From Polaromonas glacialis (GTDB taxonomy: Bacteria; Pseudomonadota; Gammaproteobacteria; Burkholderiales; Burkholderiaceae_C), in NCBI RefSeq assembly GCF_000709345.1, contig NZ_KL448323.1, positions 3,128,516-3,192,515 of the forward strand: a DNA stretch of 64,000 nt, in the 5' to 3' direction. Position 1 is the stretch's first letter, and every line of letters begins with the position of its first letter. Positions 36,413 through 45,214 of the stretch are shown piece after piece. The translations under genes and the position numbers were made by a program. The notes under the pieces were generated by a model that was not told the origin of the DNA, ran no database searches, and worked only from the letters and a program-made list of their open reading frames with translations.

Positions 36413-37387
36413 ATGAAAGTTTGCATTTACGGCGCAGGCGCCATTGGCGGCTGGATAGCCCACCGGCTGGCGCATGCCGGCTGCAGCGTCAGCGTGGTGG
36501 CGCGCGGCACCACGCTCGATGCGCTGCAGCTTCACGGGCTGCTCCTGCATGAGGGCAAGGCCATCACGTCGCAAGCCGTGGCCTCAACCGACACGCCGGC
36601 CGAACTTAGCGTGCAGGACCTGGTGGTGCTCGCCGTCAAGGCGCCGTCGCTGCCCGAGGTGGCGCGCCATATCGCCCCGCTGATCGGGCCGGACACCATC
36701 GTCATGACGGCGATGAACGGCGTGCCGTGGTGGTTTCTTCAGGGCTTTGGCGGCGCGCTGGCCGGCACGCGCCTGGCGTCGGTCGATCCCGACGGCGCGC
36801 TAGCCCAGGCGCTGCCTGTTAAACACATCATAGGCTGCGTGGTGCATGCCAGTTGCTCGGTCGATGCGCCCGGACAGGTGCAGCACCACTTTGGCAACAA
36901 GCTCATCATTGGCGAGCCGTCGGGCGAAAAAACCGGGCGCGTGCAGCAACTGGCCGCGCTGCTGGAAAAGTCCGGCTTCGATGTGGCGGTTTCCGACCAG
37001 ATCCAGAAGGACATCTGGTTCAAGCTCTGGGGCAACATGACCGTCAACCCGATCAGCGCGCTGACCGGCGCCACCACCGACCTGATCATGAATGACGAGC
37101 TGGTGCGCGGCTTCATCTCGCACGTGATGCTGGAGGCCAAGGAAATCGGCGCGCGCATCGGCGTCCCGATCGAGCAAGAGCCCGAAGACCGGCACCAGAT
37201 CACCCGCAAGCTCGGCGCCTTCAAGACGTCGATGCTGCAGGATGTCGAGGCCGGCAAGGCGCTGGAGCTCGACGCGCTGGTGACGGTCGTCAAGGAGCTG
37301 GGCCAGCTGACCGGGGTGCCCACGCCGTTCACTGACGCGCTGCTCGGCCTGGCGCGGCTGAAGGCGCGTGTCAGGGGGCTGTATTAG
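36413..37387 (+). CDS. 2-dehydropantoate 2-reductase family protein
   Basis: Ketopantoate reductase-like enzyme, 324 residues. The N-terminal NADPH fold has MKVCIYGAGAIGGWIAHRLA, VLAVKAPSLPEVA (conserved lysine) and MTAMNGVPWWF; the C-terminal helical domain has the active-site lysine in KDIWFKLWGNMTVNPISALTG and TSMLQDVEAGKALELDALV. PanE makes pantoate for coenzyme A; several Burkholderiales paralogues of this length act on other 2-oxo acids. The W after the NGVP block and the neighbouring aldolase suggest that this could be such a paralogue. Its stop overlaps the convergent hepT-like gene by four bases. Confidence 0.87.
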   Translation: MKVCIYGAGAIGGWIAHRLAHAGCSVSVVARGTTLDALQLHGLLLHEGKAITSQAVASTDTPAELSVQDLVVLAVKAPSLPEVARHIAPLIGPDTIVMTAMNGVPWWFLQGFGGALAGTRLASVDPDGALAQALPVKHIIGCVVHASCSVDAPGQVQHHFGNKLIIGEPSGEKTGRVQQLAALLEKSGFDVAVSDQIQKDIWFKLWGNMTVNPISALTGATTDLIMNDELVRGFISHVMLEAKEIGARIGVPIEQEPEDRHQITRKLGAFKTSMLQDVEAGKALELDALVTVVKELGQLTGVPTPFTDALLGLARLKARVRGLY

Positions 37388-37812
37388 GGCGCTGCTTGCG
37401 CCGCATCGCGCAGCAGAACACCCTGGCTGTACTGCAAAAACTCGTCCAGGTGCTTCTGAATGATGGCAACCGTGATGGGCAATTGAAGGCTCTGGTAGTC
37501 ATGCACGGCGATATTGCGAAAGCCGACCATGCGCTTGAGTCCATCGGCCAGCGCCGCATCCATCCAGCCGCCCTGCGCCAAGAGCGCAAACACGTCGCGG
37601 GCGCTTTGCGGCACGCCCAGCTTCTCCCGGCGAATCAGGTGCTGGCCCATGTCCAGCGCCGCTTCGCAAGCGCGCTGGATGTTCAGGATGGCGGCATCCT
37701 GGCGGGTGAAATCAAGGGCGAAAGTGGCCGGGTCGCGTGCGTATTCTTCTCGCGCGCGCTTGACGCAGCGCTCGATGGTGGCGGCCTTGTTGATCAGCAC
37801 GTCATCGGCCAT
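37384..37812 (-). CDS. HepT-like RNase toxin
   Basis: A 142-residue helical protein of the HepT (DUF86) family. The active-site motif R-x4-H-x-Y is present as RNIAVHDY near residues 97-104, preceded by QDAAILNIQRACEAALDMGQHL. HepT toxins cleave RNA or are held inactive when MntA adds AMP to the tyrosine of this motif (type VII toxin-antitoxin). It overlaps the upstream MntA-like gene by 11 bases, and the order antitoxin-toxin is the usual one. The module stands in one run with alr. The toxin keeps all key residues, so it could be active. Confidence 0.88.
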   Translation of the reverse strand: MADDVLINKAATIERCVKRAREEYARDPATFALDFTRQDAAILNIQRACEAALDMGQHLIRREKLGVPQSARDVFALLAQGGWMDAALADGLKRMVGFRNIAVHDYQSLQLPITVAIIQKHLDEFLQYSQGVLLRDAAQAAP

Positions 37813-38197
37813 AAATGCTTCCCCTTTTTTGAATGTCGTCCAGCAAGCCGGCGCGGGCGGTGTCAAGCGCGGTTTTTTCGCTCAGAATGGCGGCCTCGTA
37901 CAAAGCGGCCTGAGAATCCCCGGCCCACCAGCGTTGGCCAGTGGTGATGATTTGATGTTGCATGACGGTCGAGGCCGAGCGCAGGTCGAGCAAATCCACC
38001 GGACAGCCGGCTACGTCGGCCAAGTCGCCCGACAGATCCCACAAGGCCAGCGGATCGGCGTATCCGGCCACCAGCACCGCCAGGTCCAGGTCGCTTTGCG
38101 GCCCCGCCGTGCCCTGTGTGCGGCTGCCAAAGGCGTAGATGGCCAGCAGGTCCGGCACGCGGCCTTGCAGCGTTTGAAGGATCGCCTGGCGGTTCAT
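37802..38197 (-). CDS. MntA-like nucleotidyltransferase antitoxin
   Basis: A 131-residue minimal nucleotidyltransferase. The signature GS-x-(T)-x-G...D-x-D is seen as [21 protein letters not shown] near residues 22-42, and [17 protein letters not shown] follows. MntA antitoxins transfer AMP to the HepT toxin and so silence it. The ATG at 38197 overlaps the stop of alr as ATGA, and its own 3' end overlaps the toxin gene. An upstream start at 38239 would lie inside alr. Confidence 0.87.
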   Translation of the reverse strand: MNRQAILQTLQGRVPDLLAIYAFGSRTQGTAGPQSDLDLAVLVAGYADPLALWDLSGDLADVAGCPVDLLDLRSASTVMQHQIITTGQRWWAGDSQAALYEAAILSEKTALDTARAGLLDDIQKRGSIYGR

Positions 38198-39294
38198 GCC
38201 AGGACCGGCGCAAACGCCACGCGCGGCGCAACGGCGCACATCAGCTCATAGCCCACCGTGCCGGCGGCCCGCGCCACGTCGTCAATCGGCAGCACCGCGC
38301 CGCCGGACGCGCAGCCCCAGAGCGTGACCTCGCTGCCCATGCCGGCGCCCGGCACCGGCGTGAGGTCCACCGTGATCATGTCCATGCTGACGCGGCCGAC
38401 CATGCGGCATCGAACGCCGTTCACCAGCACCGGCGTGCCGGTCGGGCAGTGGCGCGGGTAGCCGTCGGCGTAACCGCAGGCGACCACGCCGACGCGCATT
38501 GGCGCTTCGGCGGTAAAGCTCGAACCGTAGCCGACCGTGTCGCCGGCCTGCAGTTGCTGCAGCCCGATGATCCGCGACGACAGCGTCATGGTGGGTTGCA
38601 AGTCCCAGTGGGCGGCGCTGTGCTCGGGAACGTCGGGCGCGCTGCCGTAGAGCACGATGCCGGGCCGGACCCAGTCGGAGCGGCCGGCCAGCATCTCGCC
38701 GTGGCGCAGGATGGCCGCGCTGTTGCTCAGGGTGCGCTCGCCGGGCAAGTCGTGGGTGACGGCGTCAAAGGCCTTGAGCTGCGCGCTGATGCCCCGGGGG
38801 CCGTCGGCATCGGGAAAATGCTGCATCAGCGAGATTTCCTCGACCTGGGGCAGCGCATTCAGCCGCGTCCAGGCGGCGCGAAAGCGCTCGGGCCTGAAGC
38901 CCAGGCGGTTCATGCCGGTGTTCATCTTCAGGAACACGCGGTGCGGCAGCTGCGTCTTGTGCGCGGCCAGCCGGTCGATCTGCTCGTTGCAGTGAACCGT
39001 GTGCCACAGGCCCAGGCGCGAGCACAGCTCCAGGTCGCGCGCGTCAAAGCAGCCTTCGAGCAGCAGGATCGGGCCGCGCCAGTCGAGCGCGCGCAGCCGC
39101 TGCGCCTCGGCCAGGTCGAGCAGCGCAAAGCCGTCGGCGCTGCGCAGCGCGTCGAACACACGCTCGATGCCGTGGCCGTAGGCATTGGCCTTGACGACGG
39201 CCCAGACGCGGGAATCCGGCGCGCCAGCGCGCACCCGCGCAAGATTGTGGCTCAGGGCGGCGGTGTGAACGGTGGCAAGAATGGGACGTGGCAT
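38194..39294 (-). CDS. alr: Alanine racemase
   Basis: PLP-dependent racemase, 366 residues, which supplies D-alanine for peptidoglycan. The PLP lysine lies in [13 protein letters not shown] near residue 35, [12 protein letters not shown] near 130 is a typical block, and the second catalytic base is the tyrosine in VGYGSSF (about 255), with [12 protein letters not shown] completing the dimer site. The start at 39294 ([18 protein letters not shown]) is the family start. Its stop codon overlaps the MntA-like gene. It is divergent from lplT, with about 210 bases between. Confidence 0.95.
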   Translation of the reverse strand: MPRPILATVHTAALSHNLARVRAGAPDSRVWAVVKANAYGHGIERVFDALRSADGFALLDLAEAQRLRALDWRGPILLLEGCFDARDLELCSRLGLWHTVHCNEQIDRLAAHKTQLPHRVFLKMNTGMNRLGFRPERFRAAWTRLNALPQVEEISLMQHFPDADGPRGISAQLKAFDAVTHDLPGERTLSNSAAILRHGEMLAGRSDWVRPGIVLYGSAPDVPEHSAAHWDLQPTMTLSSRIIGLQQLQAGDTVGYGSSFTAEAPMRVGVVACGYADGYPRHCPTGTPVLVNGVRCRMVGRVSMDMITVDLTPVPGAGMGSEVTLWGCASGGAVLPIDDVARAAGTVGYELMCAVAPRVAFAPVLA

Positions 39295-39506
39295 GGCGCA
39301 ATGGAAGTGGGTAAGGACAGGAATCGGCGGCCAGGGGCAGCCGGGTCCGCGCAAGTGCGGGCAGGGCTGGCATCGGACTACGGGCTAGCCTTCATTTTGA
39401 CATCTGGCCCCCATGCTATAAACAGCGATATTTTGGAGACATTCACCCCCTATCTTGAGACACCGGACCCACTGGTGCATTTTTCTGCGGTGATCAATAC
39501 AGTTCA

Positions 39507-40787
39507 ATGAAGCGCGGTTTTTACACCATCATGGCAGCCCAGTTTTTCAGTTCGCTGGCTGACAACGCGCTCTTTGTAGCGGCCGTCGAACTGCTCAAGA
39601 CCAATGGGGCGCCCAAGTGGCAACCGGCCGCGCTGGTGCCGATGTTCGCGCTGTTCTACGTCATTCTGGCGCCTTTCGTCGGCGCCTATGCCGACGCCCG
39701 GCCCAAGGGCAACGTCATGTTCGTCAGCAATGCCATCAAGGTCATCGGCTGCCTGATGATGCTGTTCGGCTCGCACCCGCTGCTGGCCTATGCCATCGTC
39801 GGCCTGGGCGCCGCCGCCTACTCGCCGGCCAAGTACGGCATCCTGACCGAACTGCTGCCGGCCTCGCAGCTGGTCAAGGCCAACGGCTGGATCGAGGGGC
39901 TGACGATTTCATCGATCATCCTGGGCGTGCTGCTGGGCGGCCAGCTGGTCGGCCATGCGATTTCCAGCCACCTGCTGGCGTTTGACTTTCCGCTGATCAA
40001 CACCGGCATCGACAGCGCGCCGGAAGCGGCCATTTCGCTGCTGATCGTGCTGTATGCGATTGCCGCCTGGTTCAACCTGCGCATTCCCGACACCGGCGTC
40101 GAGATGCGGCCCATGCCGCGCAACAAGTTCGAGCTGCTGCCCGATTTCTGGAGCTGCAACTCGGCGCTCTGGCGCGACAAGCTGGGCCAGATCTCGCTGG
40201 CCACCACGACGCTGTTCTGGGGCGTGTCGGGCAACCTGCGCTACATCGTGCTGGCGTGGAGCGCTGCGGCGCTCGGCTACAGCACCACGCAGGCGTCGTC
40301 GCTGGTGGGCGTGGTGGCGATCGGCACGGCGGTTGGCGCCATCCTGGCGTCGATGCGCATGCGGCTGGAGCATGCCCCCAAGGTCATGCCGCTGGGCATT
40401 GCCATGGGCGTGCTGGTGATCCTGATGAACTTCATCGACAACGTCTGGGTGGCCGCGCCCTTTTTGATCCTGCTGGGCGGGCTGGGCGGCTTCCTGGTGG
40501 TGCCGATGAACGCGCTGCTGCAGCACCGGGGCCACAACCTGATGGGCGCGGGCCGGTCGATTGCCGTGCAGAACTTCAACGAGCAGGCGTGCATCCTGAG
40601 CCTGGGCGCGGGCTACAGCCTGTCCACCGGCATGGGGTTGTCGGCCTTTGGCGCGATCACCGGTTTTGGCATCGTGGTGGCCGGCTTCATGTGGCTGATC
40701 CAGCGCTGGCACAAGAGCAACACCATCCATCACAAGGTGCAGCTCGACCACCTGATCAGCATCGCCCGCAGCGACAAGACGCACTGA
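39507..40787 (+). CDS. lplT: Lysophospholipid transporter LplT
   Basis: Major facilitator of 426 residues with about twelve helices. The sequence begins MKRGFYTIMAAQFFSSLADNALFVAAVELL and has GAAAYSPAKYGILTELLPASQLVKANGWIEG, the hallmark of LplT, and GFLVVPMNALLQHRGHNLMGAGRSIAVQNFNEQ. LplT flips lysophosphatidylethanolamine and lysophosphatidylglycerol to the cytoplasmic leaflet for re-acylation. No acyltransferase/acyl-ACP synthetase (aas) gene follows, as in enterobacteria; instead a DMT exporter gene overlaps its stop by one base (TGATG). Confidence 0.92.
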   Translation: MKRGFYTIMAAQFFSSLADNALFVAAVELLKTNGAPKWQPAALVPMFALFYVILAPFVGAYADARPKGNVMFVSNAIKVIGCLMMLFGSHPLLAYAIVGLGAAAYSPAKYGILTELLPASQLVKANGWIEGLTISSIILGVLLGGQLVGHAISSHLLAFDFPLINTGIDSAPEAAISLLIVLYAIAAWFNLRIPDTGVEMRPMPRNKFELLPDFWSCNSALWRDKLGQISLATTTLFWGVSGNLRYIVLAWSAAALGYSTTQASSLVGVVAIGTAVGAILASMRMRLEHAPKVMPLGIAMGVLVILMNFIDNVWVAAPFLILLGGLGGFLVVPMNALLQHRGHNLMGAGRSIAVQNFNEQACILSLGAGYSLSTGMGLSAFGAITGFGIVVAGFMWLIQRWHKSNTIHHKVQLDHLISIARSDKTH

Positions 40788-41713
40788 TGGCGGGGGTGGG
40801 CCTGACACGCGCTGCCTCCGGGCAGACGGCGGCGCTGGCGGTCGGCGCGCTGGTGCTCAATGCGCTGGTGTGGGGTGTTTCCTGGTGGCCGTTTCGCCAG
40901 TTGCAGGGCCATGGCCTGCATCCGCTGTGGGCCACGGCGCTGATGTACCTGATGATCGTCGCCGGCCTGATGGCCGTGAATTCCAAAGCCTGGCGCGGTT
41001 TTCTGGCGTATCCGCAGCTGTGGCTGCTGGGCGCTGCGGCGGGTCTGACGAATGTCGGCTTCAACTGGGCCGTGACGGTGGGCGACGTGGTGCGGGTGGT
41101 GCTGCTTTTCTACCTGATGCCCGCCTGGTCGGTGCTGGTCGCCTGGTGGCTGCTGGGAGAAAAACCGAGCGCCGCATCGCTTTTCCGGCTGGCCCTGGCC
41201 ATGGCCGGCGTGCTGGTCGTGCTGAAGACGCCCGATTCCGCCTGGCCGGTGCCGCACGGCGCCGCCGACTGGCTGGCCATTGCCGGCGGCTTCAGTTTTG
41301 CGGTGACCAATTCGCTGCTGCGCAAGTGTGCCGACACGCCCGGCAGCGCGCGCATGCTGGCCATGTTCGGCGGCAGCGGCCTGCTGGCGGCCCTGGCCGC
41401 GCTGCTCGGCATGGCGCTGGAGGTGGTGCCCGGCCCGGCGCTGCAGGTGGCCGGCATTCCGGTGATGCTCGGGCTGGGCCTGGCCTTCATGGCCAGCAAC
41501 ACCGCGCTGCTGTATGGCGCGGCGCGGCTGACGGCCGGCACGACGGCCATCGTGATGCTGACAGAAATCCTGTTTGCCAGCCTGTCGTCGGCCGCCCTGG
41601 GCGCCGCCGAACTGACGCCGCGCGTGCTGCTCGGCGGCAGCCTGATCGTGCTGGCGGCGGTACTGGCGGCGGTGGCGCCATCTGCGAAAAAGGGCCAAAC
41701 GGGCGCAAAATAG
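40787..41713 (+). CDS. EamA/DMT superfamily exporter
   Basis: Drug/metabolite transporter, 308 residues, with ten predicted helices arranged as two EamA repeats (about 15-145 and 165-300). Blocks such as ALVWGVSWWPFRQLQGHGL near the N-terminus, VGDVVRVVLLFYLMPAWSVLVAWWLLGEKPS, and the second-repeat equivalent LTAGTTAIVMLTEILFAS support this. Members export amino acids or other metabolites across the inner membrane. The ATG shares one base with the lplT stop, so expression is coupled. The substrate is unknown. Confidence 0.88.
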   Translation: MAGVGLTRAASGQTAALAVGALVLNALVWGVSWWPFRQLQGHGLHPLWATALMYLMIVAGLMAVNSKAWRGFLAYPQLWLLGAAAGLTNVGFNWAVTVGDVVRVVLLFYLMPAWSVLVAWWLLGEKPSAASLFRLALAMAGVLVVLKTPDSAWPVPHGAADWLAIAGGFSFAVTNSLLRKCADTPGSARMLAMFGGSGLLAALAALLGMALEVVPGPALQVAGIPVMLGLGLAFMASNTALLYGAARLTAGTTAIVMLTEILFASLSSAALGAAELTPRVLLGGSLIVLAAVLAAVAPSAKKGQTGAK

Positions 41714-41747
41714 GCCTTCTTCATCCACACGAACAGGAGCCTGATTC

Positions 41748-42245
41748 ATGGCCAGCAACACATCCACGGTGTACGACTTCGAAGCCCGCCAGATCGACTT
41801 CCAGAACATTGCCCTGTCGGCCTTCAAGGGCAAGGTGATGCTGATCGTCAACACCGCCAGCCAGTGCGGCTTCACGCCGCAATTCGGCGGGCTGGAGGAA
41901 CTGCACAAGGCCTATGCCGACAAGGGGCTGGTGGTCTTGGGCTTCCCGTGCAACCAGTTCGGCGCGCAGGACCCGGGCCCAGACAGCGACATCGCCACGT
42001 TCTGCCAGGTCAACTACGGCGTGAGTTTTCCGATGATGTCCAAGATCGACGTCAACGGCCCGGCCGCGCATCCGCTGTACCAGTGGCTCTCAGCCGAAGC
42101 GCCCGGCCTGCTGGGCAGCAAGTCCATCAAGTGGAACTTCACCAAGTTCTTGGTCGGCAAGGACGGCCGGGTGATCAGGCGCTATGCGCCGCTGGACAAG
42201 CCGGACGATATGGCCAAGGACATCGAGACCGCGCTGGCTGCCTGA
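41748..42245 (+). CDS. Glutathione peroxidase family thiol peroxidase
   Basis: A 165-residue peroxidase of the BtuE/Gpx family. The catalytic cysteine lies in NTASQCGFTPQFGGLEEL, the glutamine of the tetrad in GFPCNQFGAQDPG, and the Trp-Asn pair in IKWNFTKFLVGKDG. A cysteine (not selenocysteine) form, it reduces hydrogen or lipid peroxides with thioredoxin or glutathione in the cytoplasm. It follows the DMT gene by 34 bases and has its own upstream AGGAG. Confidence 0.95.
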   Translation: MASNTSTVYDFEARQIDFQNIALSAFKGKVMLIVNTASQCGFTPQFGGLEELHKAYADKGLVVLGFPCNQFGAQDPGPDSDIATFCQVNYGVSFPMMSKIDVNGPAAHPLYQWLSAEAPGLLGSKSIKWNFTKFLVGKDGRVIRRYAPLDKPDDMAKDIETALAA

Positions 42246-42943
42246 TTTTTGATGGAAAACGTGTTTTTCACCGGACTGGCGGGCGCGGGTGGCTTTTTAT
42301 TTGATAGCGCCAGGCTTTCCCTCGGGTCCTGATGGCTGAGGGGCCAACAAGCAAAAAGGCGGCTGATGCCGCATGGGGTAAGGGGCGCCGGAAACGCACC
42401 CTTGTCCAGGCTCGATTACTTGTTGTCGTTTTTGTGGCTCTGACGGCCAGCTTGTGAATGCTGCTCGGACGTGCCACCTGAACTGACGCTGCTGCTGTAC
42501 CGGAATGTGCGGTAAACCCTTGTTCGCCGCTTGCTTATTGACGCGCACCAGACGACTGCGCAGGGTAGTCCGATCGTCGGAATATGTGCAGGAAACTGCC
42601 AATTGCCGCAGCCATTTTTCGCCAGCGCAGACGGCATCCTGAGAGGGCGTTTCAACCCGGGTGCCGCTGGGACAGCGGTTGTTCTGTTTTGTGACAGATG
42701 ACAGGTTTTGACGCAACATCACGACGCTGGCCGCAGCCTGCCCGCTGAGAACGGCGCAAAACCCGGCATGGCATACACCTTGCTGTTCAATGGTTTGCCT
42801 GCGCATCCTTTCCAGCATGCGAAAAAAGGGATGGCCTGTAGGGGGCCGAATCATCATGGGGTGTGACGCTTCAGCCCTGCCGCCTTGTTGCAAGGTCATT
42901 CTTCGGGTCCACCGGCTCATCATTTACTGCAAGGGAAACACTC
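42246..42943. other. Intergenic region with decayed-gene traces
   Basis: About 700 bases with no convincing complete gene. On the minus strand an open frame ends at 42416 with the stretch GGTSEQHSQAGRQSHKND, which resembles the C-terminal repeats of KGG/YciG-type stress proteins, and a minus-strand terminator follows at 42353-42372. The N-terminal part of that frame matches nothing, so it looks like a gene remnant. Confidence 0.35.
42353..42372 (-). terminator. Small rho-independent terminator
   Basis: Minus-strand GCGGC, loop ATCA, GCCGC and five T. It lies downstream of the possible remnant of a KGG-type stress protein gene. Confidence 0.45.
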
Positions 42944-43843
42944 ATGAAAACAACTCACTACGGAATATGGACCGTGACCTTTTGCGCTGCGCTGTCAGTC
43001 ACGCCCTGCCTGCATGCCGCTGGCGAGGAGATGGCTAAAACGGCGAAGTCGGTCGGCTCGGTGGAACGGGGTGAAGCCCAAAAAGCCGAGGCGATGCTCA
43101 ATCGTGCGGTGGACTACCTGCAAAAACAGGGGCCCGACCAGGCGTTTGCAGCGTTCAACAACCGCAGCGGCGATTTCGTCAGCGGCCCGTATTACGTCTA
43201 TGTGGTCGGGCTGGACGGCATCATGCATGCCAACGGCGGCGCGCCGGACGTGCTGGCCGGCAAGAATGTGCTCGATTTGCGCGATGCCGCCGGCAAGCCG
43301 CTGATCAGCGACTTGCTGCAGGCGGCCGCCAGCCATGACAGCGGGGCGATCGAGTACCACTGGCTGAACCGCGCCGACAACCGTGTTGAAAACAAGACCG
43401 CCAAATTCCGCAAGGTCGGCAACCACGTCGTGGTGGTGGGTTACTACCTGCCGCGTGCCACTTTCGAGCAGGCCCGGGCTCTGCTGGACAAGGCCGTGGC
43501 CGAGATGAAAAAAGCCGGCGCCGGCACCGCCTTCAAGGCCTTCAACGACCCGAAAGGCGGTTTTGTGCGCGATGACCTGTACGTCTTCGCCATCGGCCTG
43601 GAGGATGGCAAATACCGGGCCTCGGGCGCCGCCCCGCAGCTGAGCGGCCAGAATGTGCGCGATCTGCACGATGTCGCCGGCAAGCCGATCGTTCAGGACA
43701 TGATTGCAGTGGCCAGAAAAAGCGGCAGCGGCCAGGTGGACTATGTCTGGCGCAACCCGGCCACCAATGCGGTCGAGTCCAAGCATTCGGTGATCCAGCG
43801 CGTCGATGACGTGCTGCTGGGCGTCGGGTATTACGAAAAATAA
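42944..43843 (+). CDS. Exported protein with two tandem single-Cache domains
   Basis: A 299-residue secreted or periplasmic protein. A signal peptide (about 1-25, TVTFCAALSVTPCLHAAG) precedes two similar single-Cache units: about residues 45-165 (AEAMLNRAVDYLQKQGPDQA, YYVYVVGLDGIMHANGG, NVLDLRDAAGKPLISDLL) and 170-298 (ALLDKAVAEMKKAGAGTAF, LYVFAIGLEDGKYRASG, NVRDLHDVAGKPIVQDMI). Cache units bind small ligands outside the cell, usually as part of a chemoreceptor or kinase, but no membrane or output domain is present here. The AAGGGA before the ATG at 42944 supports the start. The substrate is unknown. Confidence 0.82.
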   Translation: MKTTHYGIWTVTFCAALSVTPCLHAAGEEMAKTAKSVGSVERGEAQKAEAMLNRAVDYLQKQGPDQAFAAFNNRSGDFVSGPYYVYVVGLDGIMHANGGAPDVLAGKNVLDLRDAAGKPLISDLLQAAASHDSGAIEYHWLNRADNRVENKTAKFRKVGNHVVVVGYYLPRATFEQARALLDKAVAEMKKAGAGTAFKAFNDPKGGFVRDDLYVFAIGLEDGKYRASGAAPQLSGQNVRDLHDVAGKPIVQDMIAVARKSGSGQVDYVWRNPATNAVESKHSVIQRVDDVLLGVGYYEK

Positions 43844-43958
43844 GCGCTGCCGCAGCCGTCGGTCCAGCATTCAGGGACGCGCCCCGTGCCCGCATGATTG
43901 CATGAGGGCAGCACGCCTGTGCGGGCTGGCGGCCCACCCCGCGGCCAGCCCCGGCGCT

Positions 43959-45206
43959 TCAGGCCGCGCTCAGCGCCGCATCCAGCACCTCGACCCAGTG
44001 GCGCACCGGCGTGGCGGTCCCGCTTTGCAGGTGGGTGATGCAGCCGATGTTGGCCGATACGATCACTTCGGGTGCCATGTCGCCCAGATTGGCCAGCTTG
44101 CGGTCGCGCAGCTGGTAGGCAATTTCCGGCTGGAGCACCGAATAGGTGCCCGCCGAACCGCAGCACAGGTGCGCTTCGTTCATGGACACCTTGATGTCAA
44201 AGCCCAGGCTGCCCAGGTGCTGCTCGACGCCGCCGCGCAGCTGCTGGCCATGTTGCAGGGTGCAGGGCGGGTGAAACACCAGTTTGGGCGCGCTGGCGGC
44301 AATTTTCTCCATCAGGTCAGGGCGGCTGGACCGCAGGGATTCGGTGATCACCGGCAGCAATTCACTCAGGTCGCGCGTCAGCGCGCTGATGCGCGCGGCT
44401 TTTTCGGCATAGGCCGGATCGTCCTGGAGGATGTGGCCGTATTCCTTGACCGTGACGCCGCAGCCCGAGGCGTTCATTACCAACGCTTCGACGCCGCCCT
44501 CGACGTAAGGCCACCAGGCATCGATGTTGCGGCGCATTTCAAGCTTGCCGCCATCCTGGTCGTTCAGGTGGAACTTCACCGCGCCGCAGCAGCCGGCCTT
44601 GGCCGCCAGCACGGCCTCGATGCCGGCGGCGTCCAGCACCCGGGCGGTGGCCGAATTGATGTTGGGCATCATGGCCGGCTGCACGCAGCCCGCCAGCATG
44701 AGCATTTTTCGGGCATGGGTGCGCACGGGCCACTGGCCGTCGTCCTGTTTGGGTGGCACCTTGTTTTGCAGGCTGTGCGGCAGCAGGCCGCGCACCGCCT
44801 GGCCGATCTTCATGGCCGGCGCGAACAGCGGCGACGGCAGGCCTTCCTTGAGCGCCCAGCGCACCGCGCGCTCGCCGGCCGGGCGCGGCACGCGTTCATC
44901 GACCAGCTTGCGGCCGATGTCCACCAGATGGCCGTACTGCACGCCGCTGGGGCAGGTGGTTTCGCAGTTGCGGCAGGTCAGGCAGCGGTCCAGGTGCAGC
45001 TGGGTCTTGCGCGTCGGCGTTTCGCCTTCGAGTACCTGCTTGATCAGGTAGATGCGGCCGCGCGGGCCGTCGAGTTCATCGCCGAGCAGCTGGTAGGTCG
45101 GGCAGGTGGCGGTGCAAAAGCCGCAATGCACGCATTTGCGCAAAATGGCCTCGGCCTGCAGGCCGTCGGGGGTGTTCTGGAATTCGGGGGCGAGTTGGGT
45201 CTGCAT
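43959..45206 (-). CDS. glcF: Glycolate oxidase iron-sulfur subunit
   Basis: Iron-sulfur subunit of glycolate oxidase, 415 residues. Two 4Fe-4S ferredoxin motifs lie near the N-terminus (CVHCGFCTATCPTY about 25-38 and CLTCRNCETTCPSG about 75-88), followed by two CCG-type domains with MLAGCVQPAMMPN, AGCCGAVKFH and HLCCGSAGTYSVLQP. Glycolate oxidase turns glycolate to glyoxylate and passes electrons to the quinone pool. It lies downstream of glcE, but a DUF1275 gene is inserted between them. The start at 45206 (MQTQLAPEFQNTPDGLQAEA) is the family start. Confidence 0.93.
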   Translation of the reverse strand: MQTQLAPEFQNTPDGLQAEAILRKCVHCGFCTATCPTYQLLGDELDGPRGRIYLIKQVLEGETPTRKTQLHLDRCLTCRNCETTCPSGVQYGHLVDIGRKLVDERVPRPAGERAVRWALKEGLPSPLFAPAMKIGQAVRGLLPHSLQNKVPPKQDDGQWPVRTHARKMLMLAGCVQPAMMPNINSATARVLDAAGIEAVLAAKAGCCGAVKFHLNDQDGGKLEMRRNIDAWWPYVEGGVEALVMNASGCGVTVKEYGHILQDDPAYAEKAARISALTRDLSELLPVITESLRSSRPDLMEKIAASAPKLVFHPPCTLQHGQQLRGGVEQHLGSLGFDIKVSMNEAHLCCGSAGTYSVLQPEIAYQLRDRKLANLGDMAPEVIVSANIGCITHLQSGTATPVRHWVEVLDAALSAA

Positions 45207-45214
45207 GGTGTTCT

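Noticed and set aside
36790..36850. Possible ninth copy of the dispersed repeat inside the ketopantoate reductase gene
   Set aside because: Only short words (GCTAGC, TGCATGCC) are shared; both stems are missing and the protein is of normal length.
38116..39510. Plus-strand open frame opposite alr
   Set aside because: Shadow frame; alr on the minus strand has all catalytic motifs.
42297..42923. Minus-strand 208-codon open frame
   Set aside because: Sequence resembles no family and has an odd composition; a different frame there carries the KGG-like remnant.
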